Position numbers and translations under genes: made by a program. From assembly GCA_002350705.1 (NCBI GenBank), contig DEFH01000048.1:1-40981 (forward strand): DNA of 40,981 nt, given 5' to 3'. Shown here one piece after another: positions 6,880 through 14,520 of the stretch; the first letter of the stretch is position 1, and every line of letters starts with the position of its first letter. The stretch is from Ruminococcaceae bacterium UBA2857. Lineage in GTDB: Bacteria; Bacillota; Clostridia; Oscillospirales; Acutalibacteraceae. Below the pieces are notes generated by a model that worked only from the letters and a program-made list of their open reading frames with translations, was not told where the DNA came from and did not search any database.

Positions 6880-7710
6880 ATGCTGTTGAATCATTCTTTG
6901 AACAGACGTATTTTTGACATTCCCCTTATTCAGATCAAGCCACGCAAAAATCCTGTCCGACGAAGCTACAGCCGTGACAAGCTGCTGGAGCTTGCCAAAA
7001 GTATCGAAATAAACGGTATTCTACAGCCTCTGACTGTCCGGAAAATCAGTAACTATGAATATGAACTGATTGCAGGTGAAAGACGTTTCAGAGCAGCAGC
7101 CATCTGCGGCTGTTCGACAGTGCCTTGTATGATTGTTTCCTGTACGGACACGGAGGCAACTGTATTTTCACTGACCGAAAATACGCAAAGAACCGAACTC
7201 AATTTCTTGGAAGAAGCGGAAAGCATGAACAACATCATTTCACGCTGTCACATCACCCGTCAGGAGCTTGCCGGACAAATCGGGCAGAAACCTTCTGCGA
7301 TTGCCGGAAAACTCCGTTATCTTGACCTGGGATATGACGAAAGAAATATTATCATCAAAGCACGTCTTACGGAACGCCATGCCAGAGCCATCCTGAAAAT
7401 CTCCGATAAAACCGAAAGGCGTATTGTGTTAAGTGAAATTGTGGAAAACAACATGAATGTTTCACAGTCCGAAGAATATATTGACGGTGTTCTCCGTGAC
7501 GCTAAACAGCACAAGCACCACACACAAGTCAAAAAAGCTATTATCAAAGATCTCCGTATTTTTGAAAATACCATCAATCATGCTGTTGATACCATGCGTG
7601 AGTCAGGTATTCCCGTGCTGAAAGCACAAACAGAAACGGAAGATTTTATCGAATACGTTGTCCGAATCCCCAAAACTGCCACAGGACATGACGGCGGTCT
7701 GACCGCCTGA
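6880..7710 (+). CDS. noc: Noc-type ParB-family CTPase (nucleoid occlusion protein)
   Basis: The 276-residue protein has the ParB/Noc CTP-binding motifs GERRFRAA (66-73) and ENTQR (100-104), a helix-turn-helix (125-146) and a C-terminal dimerisation region ending VVRIPK. The segment LTERHARA (163-170) and the C-terminus resemble Noc, not ParB; ParB typically has S-x-GHAR there. The first residues (NHSLNRRIF) resemble the short amphipathic membrane-targeting tip of Bacillus Noc but lack its linker. Noc proteins spread on DNA with CTP, bind the membrane and keep division off the nucleoid. AAAGGAG precedes the ATG. It faces rsmG, as noc neighbours rsmG in Bacillus, but is inverted relative to it. 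Two specificity residues differ from both Noc and ParB (see findings). Confidence 0.85.
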   Translation: MLLNHSLNRRIFDIPLIQIKPRKNPVRRSYSRDKLLELAKSIEINGILQPLTVRKISNYEYELIAGERRFRAAAICGCSTVPCMIVSCTDTEATVFSLTENTQRTELNFLEEAESMNNIISRCHITRQELAGQIGQKPSAIAGKLRYLDLGYDERNIIIKARLTERHARAILKISDKTERRIVLSEIVENNMNVSQSEEYIDGVLRDAKQHKHHTQVKKAIIKDLRIFENTINHAVDTMRESGIPVLKAQTETEDFIEYVVRIPKTATGHDGGLTA

Positions 7711-7755
7711 CATTTTACATTGCTTACAAGGTTAATCCCCATTTCCCCTGACATC

Positions 7756-7796
7756 ACAAAAAGCCGACAGAACAAATATGTCTGTCGGCTTTTTGT
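7756..7796. terminator. Bidirectional terminator between noc and rsmG
   Basis: ACAAAAAGCCGACAGA pairs perfectly with TCTGTCGGCTTTTTGT around a 9-base loop. It has A-runs and T-runs on both sides and lies between convergent genes. Confidence 0.88.
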
Positions 7797-7807
7797 GTGT
7801 TTGCGAA

Positions 7808-7823
7808 TGTTTCACGTGAAACA
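7808..7823. promoter_or_regulatory. parS site 2
   Basis: Exact TGTTTCACGTGAAACA, 4 bases beyond the rsmG stop codon and 12 bases past the noc/rsmG terminator. Together with site 1 it brackets the noc gene. Confidence 0.93.
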
Positions 7824-7827
7824 TTTT

Positions 7828-8535
7828 TTAAAGCGGATTTTTAGAAATCTTGGTGCCACGACGGGGATATTTGGCAGGAGTAAGGGAAATTTTGGAAACA
7901 GTAATAATGGTGCGTGTGCTGTGGTCGGGAAGAGTGAACGTATGAACATTATCAGCCTTGCCGCCTAAGACAGCTATCGCATTTTGTGCAAGTGAAAGCT
8001 CCTTTTCACCGTCAGAGCCTTTCATGGAAATGAAACTGCCGCCTTTTTTGACATACGGTATACAGTATTCGCACAAGGACGGCAAATTTGCCACAGCCCT
8101 TGAAACAGCAACATCAAATTTTTCTCTGTATGCAGGCTTTTGACTGAATTCTTCGGCACGAGCATGAACAATATCTGCCTGAGCCCGAATCACTTTGCAG
8201 ACTTCTTCAAGAAAAATCAGTCTTTTATTCAGGCTGTCCAAAAGAGTCAGGTCAATATCAGGCCGCATGATTTTCAAAGGGATTCCCGGAAAACCTGCCC
8301 CTGTGCCAATATCAATGATTTTGGCATTTTGTTTGATATCAATATATTTCAGGACGGAAATACTGTCAATAAAATGCTTGACGGCAATTTCCTCTTCGGC
8401 AGTGATTGCTGTGAGGTTCATTTTTTCATTCCACTCGACAAGCATTTTGGCATATGTCTCAAAATCAGATTTTTGCTTGTCGTTTAAGGGAATATGATTT
8501 TCCCTGCACCAGTTCTCAAGAATTTGTATCAGCAT
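7828..8535 (-). CDS. rsmG: 16S rRNA (guanine-527-N7) methyltransferase RsmG
   Basis: This cytoplasmic enzyme methylates G527 of 16S rRNA using S-adenosylmethionine. The Rossmann methyltransferase motif I is IIDIGTGAGFPGIPLKI, preceded by the family stretch EWNEKMNLTAI and followed by LLDSLNKRLIFLEEV and VSRAVANL. Length (235 residues) is typical. Two ATGs lie 6 bases apart; AAGGAG is too close to the first (8541) but well spaced for 8535, so the latter is chosen. It overlaps the end of mnmG by 20 bases, so it is probably translated in step with it. The mnmG-rsmG pair is conserved in many bacteria near the origin. Confidence 0.96.
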   Translation of the reverse strand: MLIQILENWCRENHIPLNDKQKSDFETYAKMLVEWNEKMNLTAITAEEEIAVKHFIDSISVLKYIDIKQNAKIIDIGTGAGFPGIPLKIMRPDIDLTLLDSLNKRLIFLEEVCKVIRAQADIVHARAEEFSQKPAYREKFDVAVSRAVANLPSLCEYCIPYVKKGGSFISMKGSDGEKELSLAQNAIAVLGGKADNVHTFTLPDHSTRTIITVSKISLTPAKYPRRGTKISKNPL

Positions 8536-10417
8536 TTTCATTCTCCTTGTTTCTGAGAGAGGCCAGATAGATCACCAGCACCGATATATCCGCAGGGCTT
8601 ACACCTGAAATACGGCTTGCCTGACCGATATTTTCGGGACGGACTTTGTTCAGTTTTTCCCTTGCCTCCAGACGCAGACCGTCTATTTTTGCATAGTCAA
8701 TATCGCTTGGCAGCAATTTTTTCTCCAGCTTTCTGACCTGTTCAATAATGACCAGCTGTCTTTTGATATAGCCTTCGTATTTGATCTCAATTTCAATCTG
8801 CTCAAAAATATTCGCACTTAATTTTGGACGGGCAGTGTCAACTTCTTTCAAAGCGTCATAGGAAAGTTCGGGACGTTTCAGCAAGTCAACCAGACGAATT
8901 CCTGTTGTCACTTCGGAAGTGCTATGCTCACGCAGGATTTCATTCAGCTTTTCCGACGGAGAAATCACGGTTTTACGGACTCTTTCAAGCTCTTGTCTGA
9001 TAAGCTCCTGTTTGGCGGTAAATTTTTCCCAGCGTTCATCCGTGACAAGTCCCACTTCACGCCCGATCGCTGTCAGACGTGTGTCTGCATTGTCCTGACG
9101 GAGAATCAATCTGTATTCACTTCTTGAAGTCATCATTCTGTAAGGATCATTACAGCCCTTTGTCACAAGGTCATCAATCAGCGTGCCGATATAAGAGCCT
9201 GCCCTGTCGAGAATCATAGGCGGTTTCCGCTGAATTTTAAGAGCGGCATTAATGCCTGCCACCAAACCTTGTGCGGCGGCTTCTTCATAGCCGGAACTGC
9301 CGTTGAACTGTCCCGCACCGTACAATCCCGCAAAATCTCTGAATTCAAGCGTCTGATTCATCTGAATCGGATCGGCACAGTAATATTCTATCGCATAGGC
9401 AGGACGCATAACGACACAATGCTCCAAGCCTTTGATGGAGTGATAGAAATCAATCTGCACATCTTCGGGAAGAGATGATGACATTCCCTGCAAATACATT
9501 TCCTCTGTGTCCATGCCGCAAGGCTCGATAAATAACTGATGTCTCTGCTTGTCGGCAAAACGGACGATTTTATCTTCAATGCTCGGACAGTATCTCGGCC
9601 CGACACCCTCAATTTTACCGCTGTACATCGGGGAACGATGGATATTATCCAGAATAATCTGCTTTGTTTTGTCATTGGTCCAGCTTACATAGCATTTCAC
9701 TTTGTTTTCTTTGGGATTTTCCGTATCATAGGAGAACGGCACAACAGGTTCATCCCCCGCCTGTTCTTCCAGTTCTGTAAAATCTATGCTTGATTTCAGC
9801 ACACGGGCAGGCGTACCTGTTTTGAAACGTCTGACAGACATTCCCAGCTTTTCCAACGCATCAGGCAAAAACTTTGACGGAAACATTCCGTCAGGACCGC
9901 TTTCATAGGAAACATCACCTACATAAATTTTTCCGCCCAGATAAGTTCCTGTTGCCAGTATCACTGCTTTGGCAATATACTGTGCTTCAAGACGTGTAGT
10001 TAAAATCCATCTGCCGTCATCTCTTCTTGCAAGGTCTGTAATTTCAGCCTGACGAAGTTCCAGATTTTCCTGTAATTCAAGCGTATGTTTCATACGAGTG
10101 CTGTAAGCACGTCTGTCAATCTGTGCCCTCAGCGAGTGTACAGCAGGCCCTTTTCCCCTGTTGAGCATACGGATCTGTAAAAAACACTCATCCGCCGCTT
10201 TGCCCATTTCACCGCCCAATGCGTCGATCTCTCTGACAAGATGTCCCTTTGCTGTACCGCCAATCGAGGGATTACAGGGACAGTTTCCCACAGCGTCCAT
10301 ATTTATCGTAAAAACAGCGGTCTGACAGCCGAGCCTTGCCGAAGCCAGTCCCGCTTCAATGCCCGCATGACCTGCACCAATGACCGCAACATCAAATTCA
10401 CCTGCAATAAACTTCAT
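8516..10417 (-). CDS. mnmG: tRNA uridine-34 5-carboxymethylaminomethyl modification enzyme MnmG (GidA)
   Basis: This FAD-dependent protein works with MnmE (also in this window, 23182-24546) to place the carboxymethylaminomethyl group on wobble U34 of certain tRNAs. The N-terminal dinucleotide-binding motif is VIGAGHAGIEAG. Then come the GidA signature region (GNCPCNPSIGGTAKGHLVREIDALGGEMG), ATGTYLGGKIYVGD, and a C-terminal helical domain ending in SGVSPADISVLVIYL. At 633 residues it has normal length. In many relatives mnmE and mnmG are adjacent; here they are 12.8 kb apart, separated by the sigma array, parAB and serS. Confidence 0.97.
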   Translation of the reverse strand: MKFIAGEFDVAVIGAGHAGIEAGLASARLGCQTAVFTINMDAVGNCPCNPSIGGTAKGHLVREIDALGGEMGKAADECFLQIRMLNRGKGPAVHSLRAQIDRRAYSTRMKHTLELQENLELRQAEITDLARRDDGRWILTTRLEAQYIAKAVILATGTYLGGKIYVGDVSYESGPDGMFPSKFLPDALEKLGMSVRRFKTGTPARVLKSSIDFTELEEQAGDEPVVPFSYDTENPKENKVKCYVSWTNDKTKQIILDNIHRSPMYSGKIEGVGPRYCPSIEDKIVRFADKQRHQLFIEPCGMDTEEMYLQGMSSSLPEDVQIDFYHSIKGLEHCVVMRPAYAIEYYCADPIQMNQTLEFRDFAGLYGAGQFNGSSGYEEAAAQGLVAGINAALKIQRKPPMILDRAGSYIGTLIDDLVTKGCNDPYRMMTSRSEYRLILRQDNADTRLTAIGREVGLVTDERWEKFTAKQELIRQELERVRKTVISPSEKLNEILREHSTSEVTTGIRLVDLLKRPELSYDALKEVDTARPKLSANIFEQIEIEIKYEGYIKRQLVIIEQVRKLEKKLLPSDIDYAKIDGLRLEAREKLNKVRPENIGQASRISGVSPADISVLVIYLASLRNKENENADTNS

Positions 10418-10454
10418 TTGACATCAATCCTCATTCCAAATAATTTCATTTCCT

Positions 10455-10483
10455 ATTATAATACAAAGATTTTCATTTGTACA
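10455..10483 (-). promoter_or_regulatory. Probable mnmG promoter
   Basis: On the reverse strand TATAAT (10460-10455) lies 17 bases after TGTACA (10483-10478), a 4/6 -35. parS site 3 begins 10 bases upstream of the -35, so ParB loaded there could affect this promoter. Confidence 0.55.
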
Positions 10484-10492
10484 GTCATAAAA

Positions 10493-10508
10493 TGTTTCAC
10501 GTGAAACA
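10493..10508. promoter_or_regulatory. parS site 3
   Basis: Exact TGTTTCACGTGAAACA between the terminator of sigma operon 1 and the mnmG promoter, 50 bases after the anti-sigma 1 stop codon. Confidence 0.93.
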
Positions 10509-10513
10509 TCAAA

Positions 10514-10550
10514 ATGCACAACTGTCATTTTGTCAACGACAGTTGTGCAT
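10514..10550 (-). terminator. Terminator of sigma operon 1
   Basis: ATGCACAACTGTC pairs perfectly with GACAGTTGTGCAT around an 11-base loop; on the reverse strand it is followed by TTTTG. It lies directly after the anti-sigma 1 gene. Confidence 0.8.
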
Positions 10551-10558
10551 GATTGAGA

Positions 10559-11833
10559 TTATTTCTGATAGAATGTTGTTCCGTCGCAGGTGATGGAAAG
10601 AATTTTGTCAGGATTGATATACGCTATTTTTTCTCTTGCGGTGTCGGTAAACTGATAGATGAGTGTTTCATACCCGCCTGAAAATGTACCGCTTAATCTG
10701 ACGGCATCATATACATTGCCGTCAGTGGTGGTAATGGTCAGTCTGTTAAATTTATCAGCATAGGTACTTAATATTTTCTGAGTGGCACTGACATCATCAG
10801 ATACCGTGAAATTGCCTTCCTCATACAGCTCGATCTGCATGGTATAGGGCTGTACGGCAACTTTGCGGATCATCTTTGGAACGTCGTTGAAAAGAATGAT
10901 TTTATCGGCAAGTTCATCCAGCACTTTTTCCTGCTTTCTGTAATTAAGCTGAACGGACAAATCATACTGCAAGTCGATTTCTTCATAAGTTGCCAGAACC
11001 TGTTTATCTTTGTAACAAGTAATTGTTTCGTTGTCTTTGAGCGTAAGAGTAACCATTTTACCGTCACAAATGGTTCTTATCTGATTTTCTTTGAGTTCCT
11101 CATGATTGTCATCCTCCATGCCAAGACTGTTTATGAATTCATCCCATGTACTCAATTCTTTTTCCAAATGGTAGAGATATATTTTGGTATTGGCAACGGA
11201 AAGCGTTTCACCGATCAGACTGCATACATCATCTTTATACCAGATATAAGCATCAATCGTCTTAGCATCCGCCAAATCATACAAAACATCTCCATGACCG
11301 GAATCGTGTTCGTCCGTTCCGTGAAGAATTCTCTGCCAGAAAGGCTTTGTGCAGGATATTTTGGCATCATCATAGGCATATCGACCGATAAAAGCATTTT
11401 CCGTATCGTTGGTAAAAGCAGTGCCGTCTTTTTTGGTAATGGTCATCATGGCACAAGCCTGTCTGTCGTCACCTGTCACACCTTTGAAATTGATGTTCAA
11501 AGTATCGCTTTCGGTTTTCACATTGCCGCCTGCAAAAATGCCGTCCACTGCCTCACCTGCAATCATCTGTCCGAATACGGAATGAAAGCTGCCGCCTGCT
11601 GCTGCGGTAGTTCCCACTGCTGCCGCCATCAATGCTGCGGCTACAAGGAAGATTGTCAGTTTTCTGCCTGTTTTTTTCTTTGAATTTTTAATGCCTGCCA
11701 TTTCAAATGCACCTCTTTTAATTTTTTCAATATCAATGTCCACATCAGCGTAAACGGAGCTTTCATCAATCTTTTCAACGGATTCCGAAAGCTGTTCGAT
11801 TTCGTCAAAAGCACGATAAATATTCTTTTTCAT
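10559..11833 (-). CDS. Putative membrane-anchored anti-sigma factor 1 (DUF4179-like)
   Basis: The 424-residue protein has a cytoplasmic N-terminus of about 60 residues containing IDESSVY, one membrane segment (about 60-80, LTIFLVAAALMAAAVGTTAAA), and a large outer domain beginning with GVTGDDRQACAMMTITKKDGTAF. The outer domain ends with a TTDGNVYDAV strand region and CDGTTFYQK. The other three anti-sigma genes here share this plan and these motifs. It overlaps the sigma gene by 4 bases (ATGA). A role in holding the sigma factor at the membrane until an outside signal arrives is inferred from the operon and topology, not shown. The DUF4179 label is from memory of similar clostridial proteins. 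Confidence 0.75.
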   Translation of the reverse strand: MKKNIYRAFDEIEQLSESVEKIDESSVYADVDIDIEKIKRGAFEMAGIKNSKKKTGRKLTIFLVAAALMAAAVGTTAAAGGSFHSVFGQMIAGEAVDGIFAGGNVKTESDTLNINFKGVTGDDRQACAMMTITKKDGTAFTNDTENAFIGRYAYDDAKISCTKPFWQRILHGTDEHDSGHGDVLYDLADAKTIDAYIWYKDDVCSLIGETLSVANTKIYLYHLEKELSTWDEFINSLGMEDDNHEELKENQIRTICDGKMVTLTLKDNETITCYKDKQVLATYEEIDLQYDLSVQLNYRKQEKVLDELADKIILFNDVPKMIRKVAVQPYTMQIELYEEGNFTVSDDVSATQKILSTYADKFNRLTITTTDGNVYDAVRLSGTFSGGYETLIYQFTDTAREKIAYINPDKILSITCDGTTFYQK

Positions 11834-12381
11834 AATGTATACCCTCTCTCCGTAAGTAACTGCCTGAGCTTGTTTCTTGTCCTGTAAAGTTTGACCTTGA
11901 CGGTATCAAGTTTGATATTCATTTTCTCGGCAATCTCTGCGACCTTCTGATAGTAGAAGTAATGACGAATCAAAATTTCCCTGTCAGGCTCCCGGATTTC
12001 ATCTATGACATTCAGAAGTTCCGCACTGATTTCTTTTTTTTCCGTTTCATAGGAAATGTTGAAACTGTCTTCGGGGTCAATATCGTCAATACTGAGCACA
12101 TCCCCATGTTTATGAGACTGCACTCTGTTGATAGCCCGTGTCTTGGCAATACAGCAGAGATAACCTTTCAGACTGTCAGGCTGTACCTTTTCGGCATTCT
12201 GCCACAGTGTCACAAAGACATCCGTCACGGTTTCTTCGACATCCTGTTTGGTAAGGGTTCCTCTTGCGACATTGTAAATAATTGCCGCCACCAGACGGGC
12301 ATATTTATCCATGATTTGCTCAAAGGCTTTTTCATCATGTTTTTTCAGGCGGCTGACAAGTTTTTGATTTTCATCCGACAT
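11830..12381 (-). CDS. ECF-like RNA polymerase sigma factor 1
   Basis: This 183-residue protein has a sigma region 2 (DVEETVTDVFVTLWQNAEK, then LKGYLCCIAKTRAINR) and region 4 with a helix-turn-helix (REPDREILIRHYFYYQKVAEIAEKMNIKLDTVKVKLYRTRNKLRQLL). No regions 1 or 3 are present, as in extracytoplasmic-function sigma factors. A longer frame starts at 12417, but the ATG at 12381 has GAGGTG upstream and aligns with its paralogues' starts (xxDxxxLVxRLKKxDExA). Target genes are unknown; the shared promoter motif suggests it transcribes its own operon. It is one of four paralogues in tandem. Confidence 0.9.
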   Translation of the reverse strand: MSDENQKLVSRLKKHDEKAFEQIMDKYARLVAAIIYNVARGTLTKQDVEETVTDVFVTLWQNAEKVQPDSLKGYLCCIAKTRAINRVQSHKHGDVLSIDDIDPEDSFNISYETEKKEISAELLNVIDEIREPDREILIRHYFYYQKVAEIAEKMNIKLDTVKVKLYRTRNKLRQLLTERGYTL

Positions 12382-12435
12382 TTTGACTAACACCTCATTT
12401 TTCAAACAACTGTACAACTGTTTTTCATTATATAA

Positions 12436-12461
12436 TAACAGTGATTCCGGAAAAAGGTTTC
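12436..12461 (-). promoter_or_regulatory. Putative ECF-type promoter of sigma operon 1
   Basis: On the reverse strand GAAAC (12461-12457) is followed after 15 bases by CTGTTA (12441-12436) and an A/T-rich TTATATAAT stretch. A similar AAAC/TAAC-N16-YTGTTA arrangement precedes sigma operons 3 and 4. Known ECF promoters often have a -35 with AAC and a separate -10 element. The adjoining TATAAT could instead be a sigma-A -10. Confidence 0.45.
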
Positions 12462-12493
12462 AAAAAAAAATAAAAAATTTTTCCATAAAAAAA

Positions 12494-12536
12494 TCGGGAA
12501 ACAAAATGTTTCACGTGAAACAATTTTGTTTCCCGA
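12494..12536 (-). terminator. Terminator of sigma operon 2 built around a parS site
   Basis: A nearly perfect palindrome with 21 paired bases per arm (one bulged A at 12523). The outer arms TCGGGAAACAAAA/TTTTGTTTCCCGA flank the parS core. On the reverse strand it follows the anti-sigma 2 stop codon by 11 bases, and ATTTTTTTATGG comes next, as in an intrinsic terminator. Confidence 0.72.
12507..12522. promoter_or_regulatory. parS site 4 (centre of a hairpin)
   Basis: Exact TGTTTCACGTGAAACA forming the tip of the 12494-12536 palindrome, 25 bases after the anti-sigma 2 stop codon. Confidence 0.93.
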
Positions 12537-12547
12537 AGGCAAACGCT

Positions 12548-13762
12548 TTAACGGAATATAACTCCATTGAATGTAACGGATTTCATATCCTGAGCAGGAA
12601 TCAATGTGACATGATGATTGTCTGTATCTATGAATTCATAGTATATCTCCATAAAACCTTCCTGCACTTCGGCAGATTCGTCACTGTCAAAACTAAGGCT
12701 TGTATAATATGGCTTTACAATCGTTCCGTCATTTAATTCTACCGTCAATTTTTGTTTGCTCATGAGAGAGTTGATTTTAACGGCACTTTTTTCGGCAGTT
12801 TGATAATCGCCTCGAATCGTGATACCTGTTGCTTCCGCATGAACGCTTTTGACGATCAATTTCAATCCGCCAATATCCGGAATATTCTGCTCTGCATGAA
12901 ACTCTTTGAAAGCAGACTCATAATTCAGTTCAAACGAAATGCGGTAGTCAAAATCACTTTTGGTTTTTGTAACGATACAATAAATATTTTTATCAAGGTC
13001 ATATCGAATGAATTGATTTTCTTTCAGTGTGGGAGAATACCGCTGTTCTATCTTTTGTTGGATCTGTGCGGATTCTTCGGCACTTTCCTTTCCTGTCAGG
13101 CGGTAAACAATTTCATCCACATGGTAAAAATACAGACCATGATTCTGAATAGTCAGATAACTTCCGTTCCGGTTGCCGTCTATATCAATCTGAGCCTTTA
13201 TGGTTTTGGCATCCTGAAATTGATATTGAGATGTCAGAATATGTCTGTCCTGCTCTCCTGCAATTTGCATTTCATCCATGTTCGGCATACTGTCCTTGAA
13301 TTCTTCATCATAGGTTTGAATATAAGTGTTTGCGTAATCGTCAACAAAATCAGAGCCGTCTTTTGCGGTTATTTCCAGAACGGAATACAATTTGGTATTG
13401 TCTCCCGTTACACCAAGCAATTTTACATTTACTTTGTCACTCGAAATATTCTGATTTTCTCCGACATAAACAGGCGTACTGTCATCACCGTTTACATAGT
13501 CATGGAACAGGAATTGAAATTGTCCCTGTGCAAAAACCGTTGTACCGACCACCAAAACAGCCGTCAGAGCGGCGGCAATCACTGTCAGTTTAAAAGCCTT
13601 GCCGAAAGACTTTTTCTTTTTTGTCAAGCCTGACTGTGAAAAAGCATTTTTTACAATCCTATCGGATGAAATCTCCGTATTCTCGCAAACGGTGCTTTCA
13701 TCGATTCCTATCAGGTCATCTTCCCATTCATTGAAAAGATTTTTCAGAGTCGTTTTCATCAC
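12548..13762 (-). CDS. Putative membrane-anchored anti-sigma factor 2 (DUF4179-like)
   Basis: The 404-residue protein has an N-terminal cytoplasmic part with GIDESTVCENTEISSDRI, a single membrane segment at about 58-78 (LTVIAAALTAVLVVGTTVFA), and an outer domain with GVTGDNTKLYSVLEITAKDGSDF and a final VTFNGVIFR. The order and key motifs match the other three paralogues, while most of the outer domain differs strongly, as if each senses a different signal. Its ATG overlaps the sigma stop codon by 4 bases. The anti-sigma role is inferred from operon structure and topology. Confidence 0.75.
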   Translation of the reverse strand: MMKTTLKNLFNEWEDDLIGIDESTVCENTEISSDRIVKNAFSQSGLTKKKKSFGKAFKLTVIAAALTAVLVVGTTVFAQGQFQFLFHDYVNGDDSTPVYVGENQNISSDKVNVKLLGVTGDNTKLYSVLEITAKDGSDFVDDYANTYIQTYDEEFKDSMPNMDEMQIAGEQDRHILTSQYQFQDAKTIKAQIDIDGNRNGSYLTIQNHGLYFYHVDEIVYRLTGKESAEESAQIQQKIEQRYSPTLKENQFIRYDLDKNIYCIVTKTKSDFDYRISFELNYESAFKEFHAEQNIPDIGGLKLIVKSVHAEATGITIRGDYQTAEKSAVKINSLMSKQKLTVELNDGTIVKPYYTSLSFDSDESAEVQEGFMEIYYEFIDTDNHHVTLIPAQDMKSVTFNGVIFR

Positions 13763-14301
13763 ACATATCCCCTTTCCAGTAATTTGGATTTGATTTTGCT
13801 GCGTGTCCGCTGCAGTTTGGATTTGACGGTATGCAGATTCAGCCCCATGACTTCGGAAATTTTTGTGGTATTCTGTGCGTAATAATAGTAACGGATAATA
13901 ATTTCCCTGTCGGGCATTTCTATTTCGGAGATGATTTCCCGCAACTGAGCAGCCGCCGCATTTTTTTCAACCTCCGCAGAAAGCGAAAAATCATCTTCCA
14001 AGTCATAGTCGTCAATGTTGAGAACTTCATGATTTCTGACAGCGGACAGGCGGTTCAGGGTTCTTGTTCTGGCGATACGGCAAAGATACCCTTTCAGTTT
14101 GTCCTCGATAATGCTGTCGGTATTTTTCCAGAGCGTCACAAACACATCTGTTACAGTTTCCTCGATGTCCTCTTTGGAAAGCAGTCCTTTTGACACATTA
14201 CGGACAATCGTTGCCACTAAAGGCGTATATTGCCGAATCACGGTTTCAAAGGCTTTTTCCTCTTTTTTTTTCAGTTTTCTTGCAAGCTCACTGTCATTCA
14301 C
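13759..14301 (-). CDS. ECF-like RNA polymerase sigma factor 2
   Basis: 180 residues, starting with GTG (AAGGTG 5 bases ahead). Region 2 is EDIEETVTDVFVTLWKNTDS with LKGYLCRIARTRTLNR; region 4 is MPDREIIIRYYYYAQNTTKISEVMGLNLHTVKSKLQRTRSKIKSKLL. It is the same two-domain ECF plan as its three paralogues. It begins the operon and overlaps the anti-sigma 2 gene by 4 bases. The parS variant at 14390 lies 89 bases upstream of its start codon. Confidence 0.9.
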   Translation of the reverse strand: MNDSELARKLKKKEEKAFETVIRQYTPLVATIVRNVSKGLLSKEDIEETVTDVFVTLWKNTDSIIEDKLKGYLCRIARTRTLNRLSAVRNHEVLNIDDYDLEDDFSLSAEVEKNAAAAQLREIISEIEMPDREIIIRYYYYAQNTTKISEVMGLNLHTVKSKLQRTRSKIKSKLLERGYV

Positions 14302-14346
14302 GCTTTCACCTTCTCTGTACTGTATTTGATGTACATCTATTTATCA

Positions 14347-14352
14347 TAACAG
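14347..14352 (-). promoter_or_regulatory. Partial ECF-type -10 motif before sigma 2
   Basis: The reverse-strand CTGTTATGATA resembles the CTGTTATTATA found before sigma 1 and sigma 3. However, the AAAC element is not at the expected distance; an AAAACC lies only 9 bases away. The promoter may have diverged or use another -35. Low confidence. Confidence 0.3.
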
Positions 14353-14389
14353 TTTCTTTTGGGTTTTGGATGCATCATCTGAAAAAAAT

Positions 14390-14405
14390 TGTTTCATGTG
14401 AAACA
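14390..14405. promoter_or_regulatory. parS-like site 5 (one mismatch)
   Basis: TGTTTCATGTGAAACA differs from the perfect palindrome at one central base (C to T at 14397), which breaks the CACGTG core. ParB binding may be weaker. It lies upstream of sigma operon 2. Confidence 0.7.
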
Positions 14406-14417
14406 TTCATAAACACG

Positions 14418-14476
14418 AAAACACAATGTACGATGAATTTTTCGGGAAAAAGGGAGATCATCGTGCATTGTGTTTT
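14418..14476 (-). terminator. Terminator of sigma operon 3
   Basis: AAAACACAATGTACGA pairs with TCGTGCATTGTGTTTT (one G-T pair) around a 27-base loop. It lies downstream of the anti-sigma 3 gene. The left arm is identical to that of the operon 4 terminator, showing the two units share ancestry. Confidence 0.65.
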
Positions 14477-14496
14477 TGATTGTACCAAGGACAAAC

Positions 14497-14512
14497 TGTT
14501 TCACGTGAAACA
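14497..14512. promoter_or_regulatory. parS site 6
   Basis: Exact TGTTTCACGTGAAACA, 8 bases after the anti-sigma 3 stop codon and before its terminator. Confidence 0.93.
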
Positions 14513-14520
14513 TCGCAAAA

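Noticed and set aside
12752..13633. A 293-codon forward open frame inside anti-sigma 2
   Set aside because: It is antisense to a gene with paralogues and good signals; no ribosome-binding site or domain was seen.
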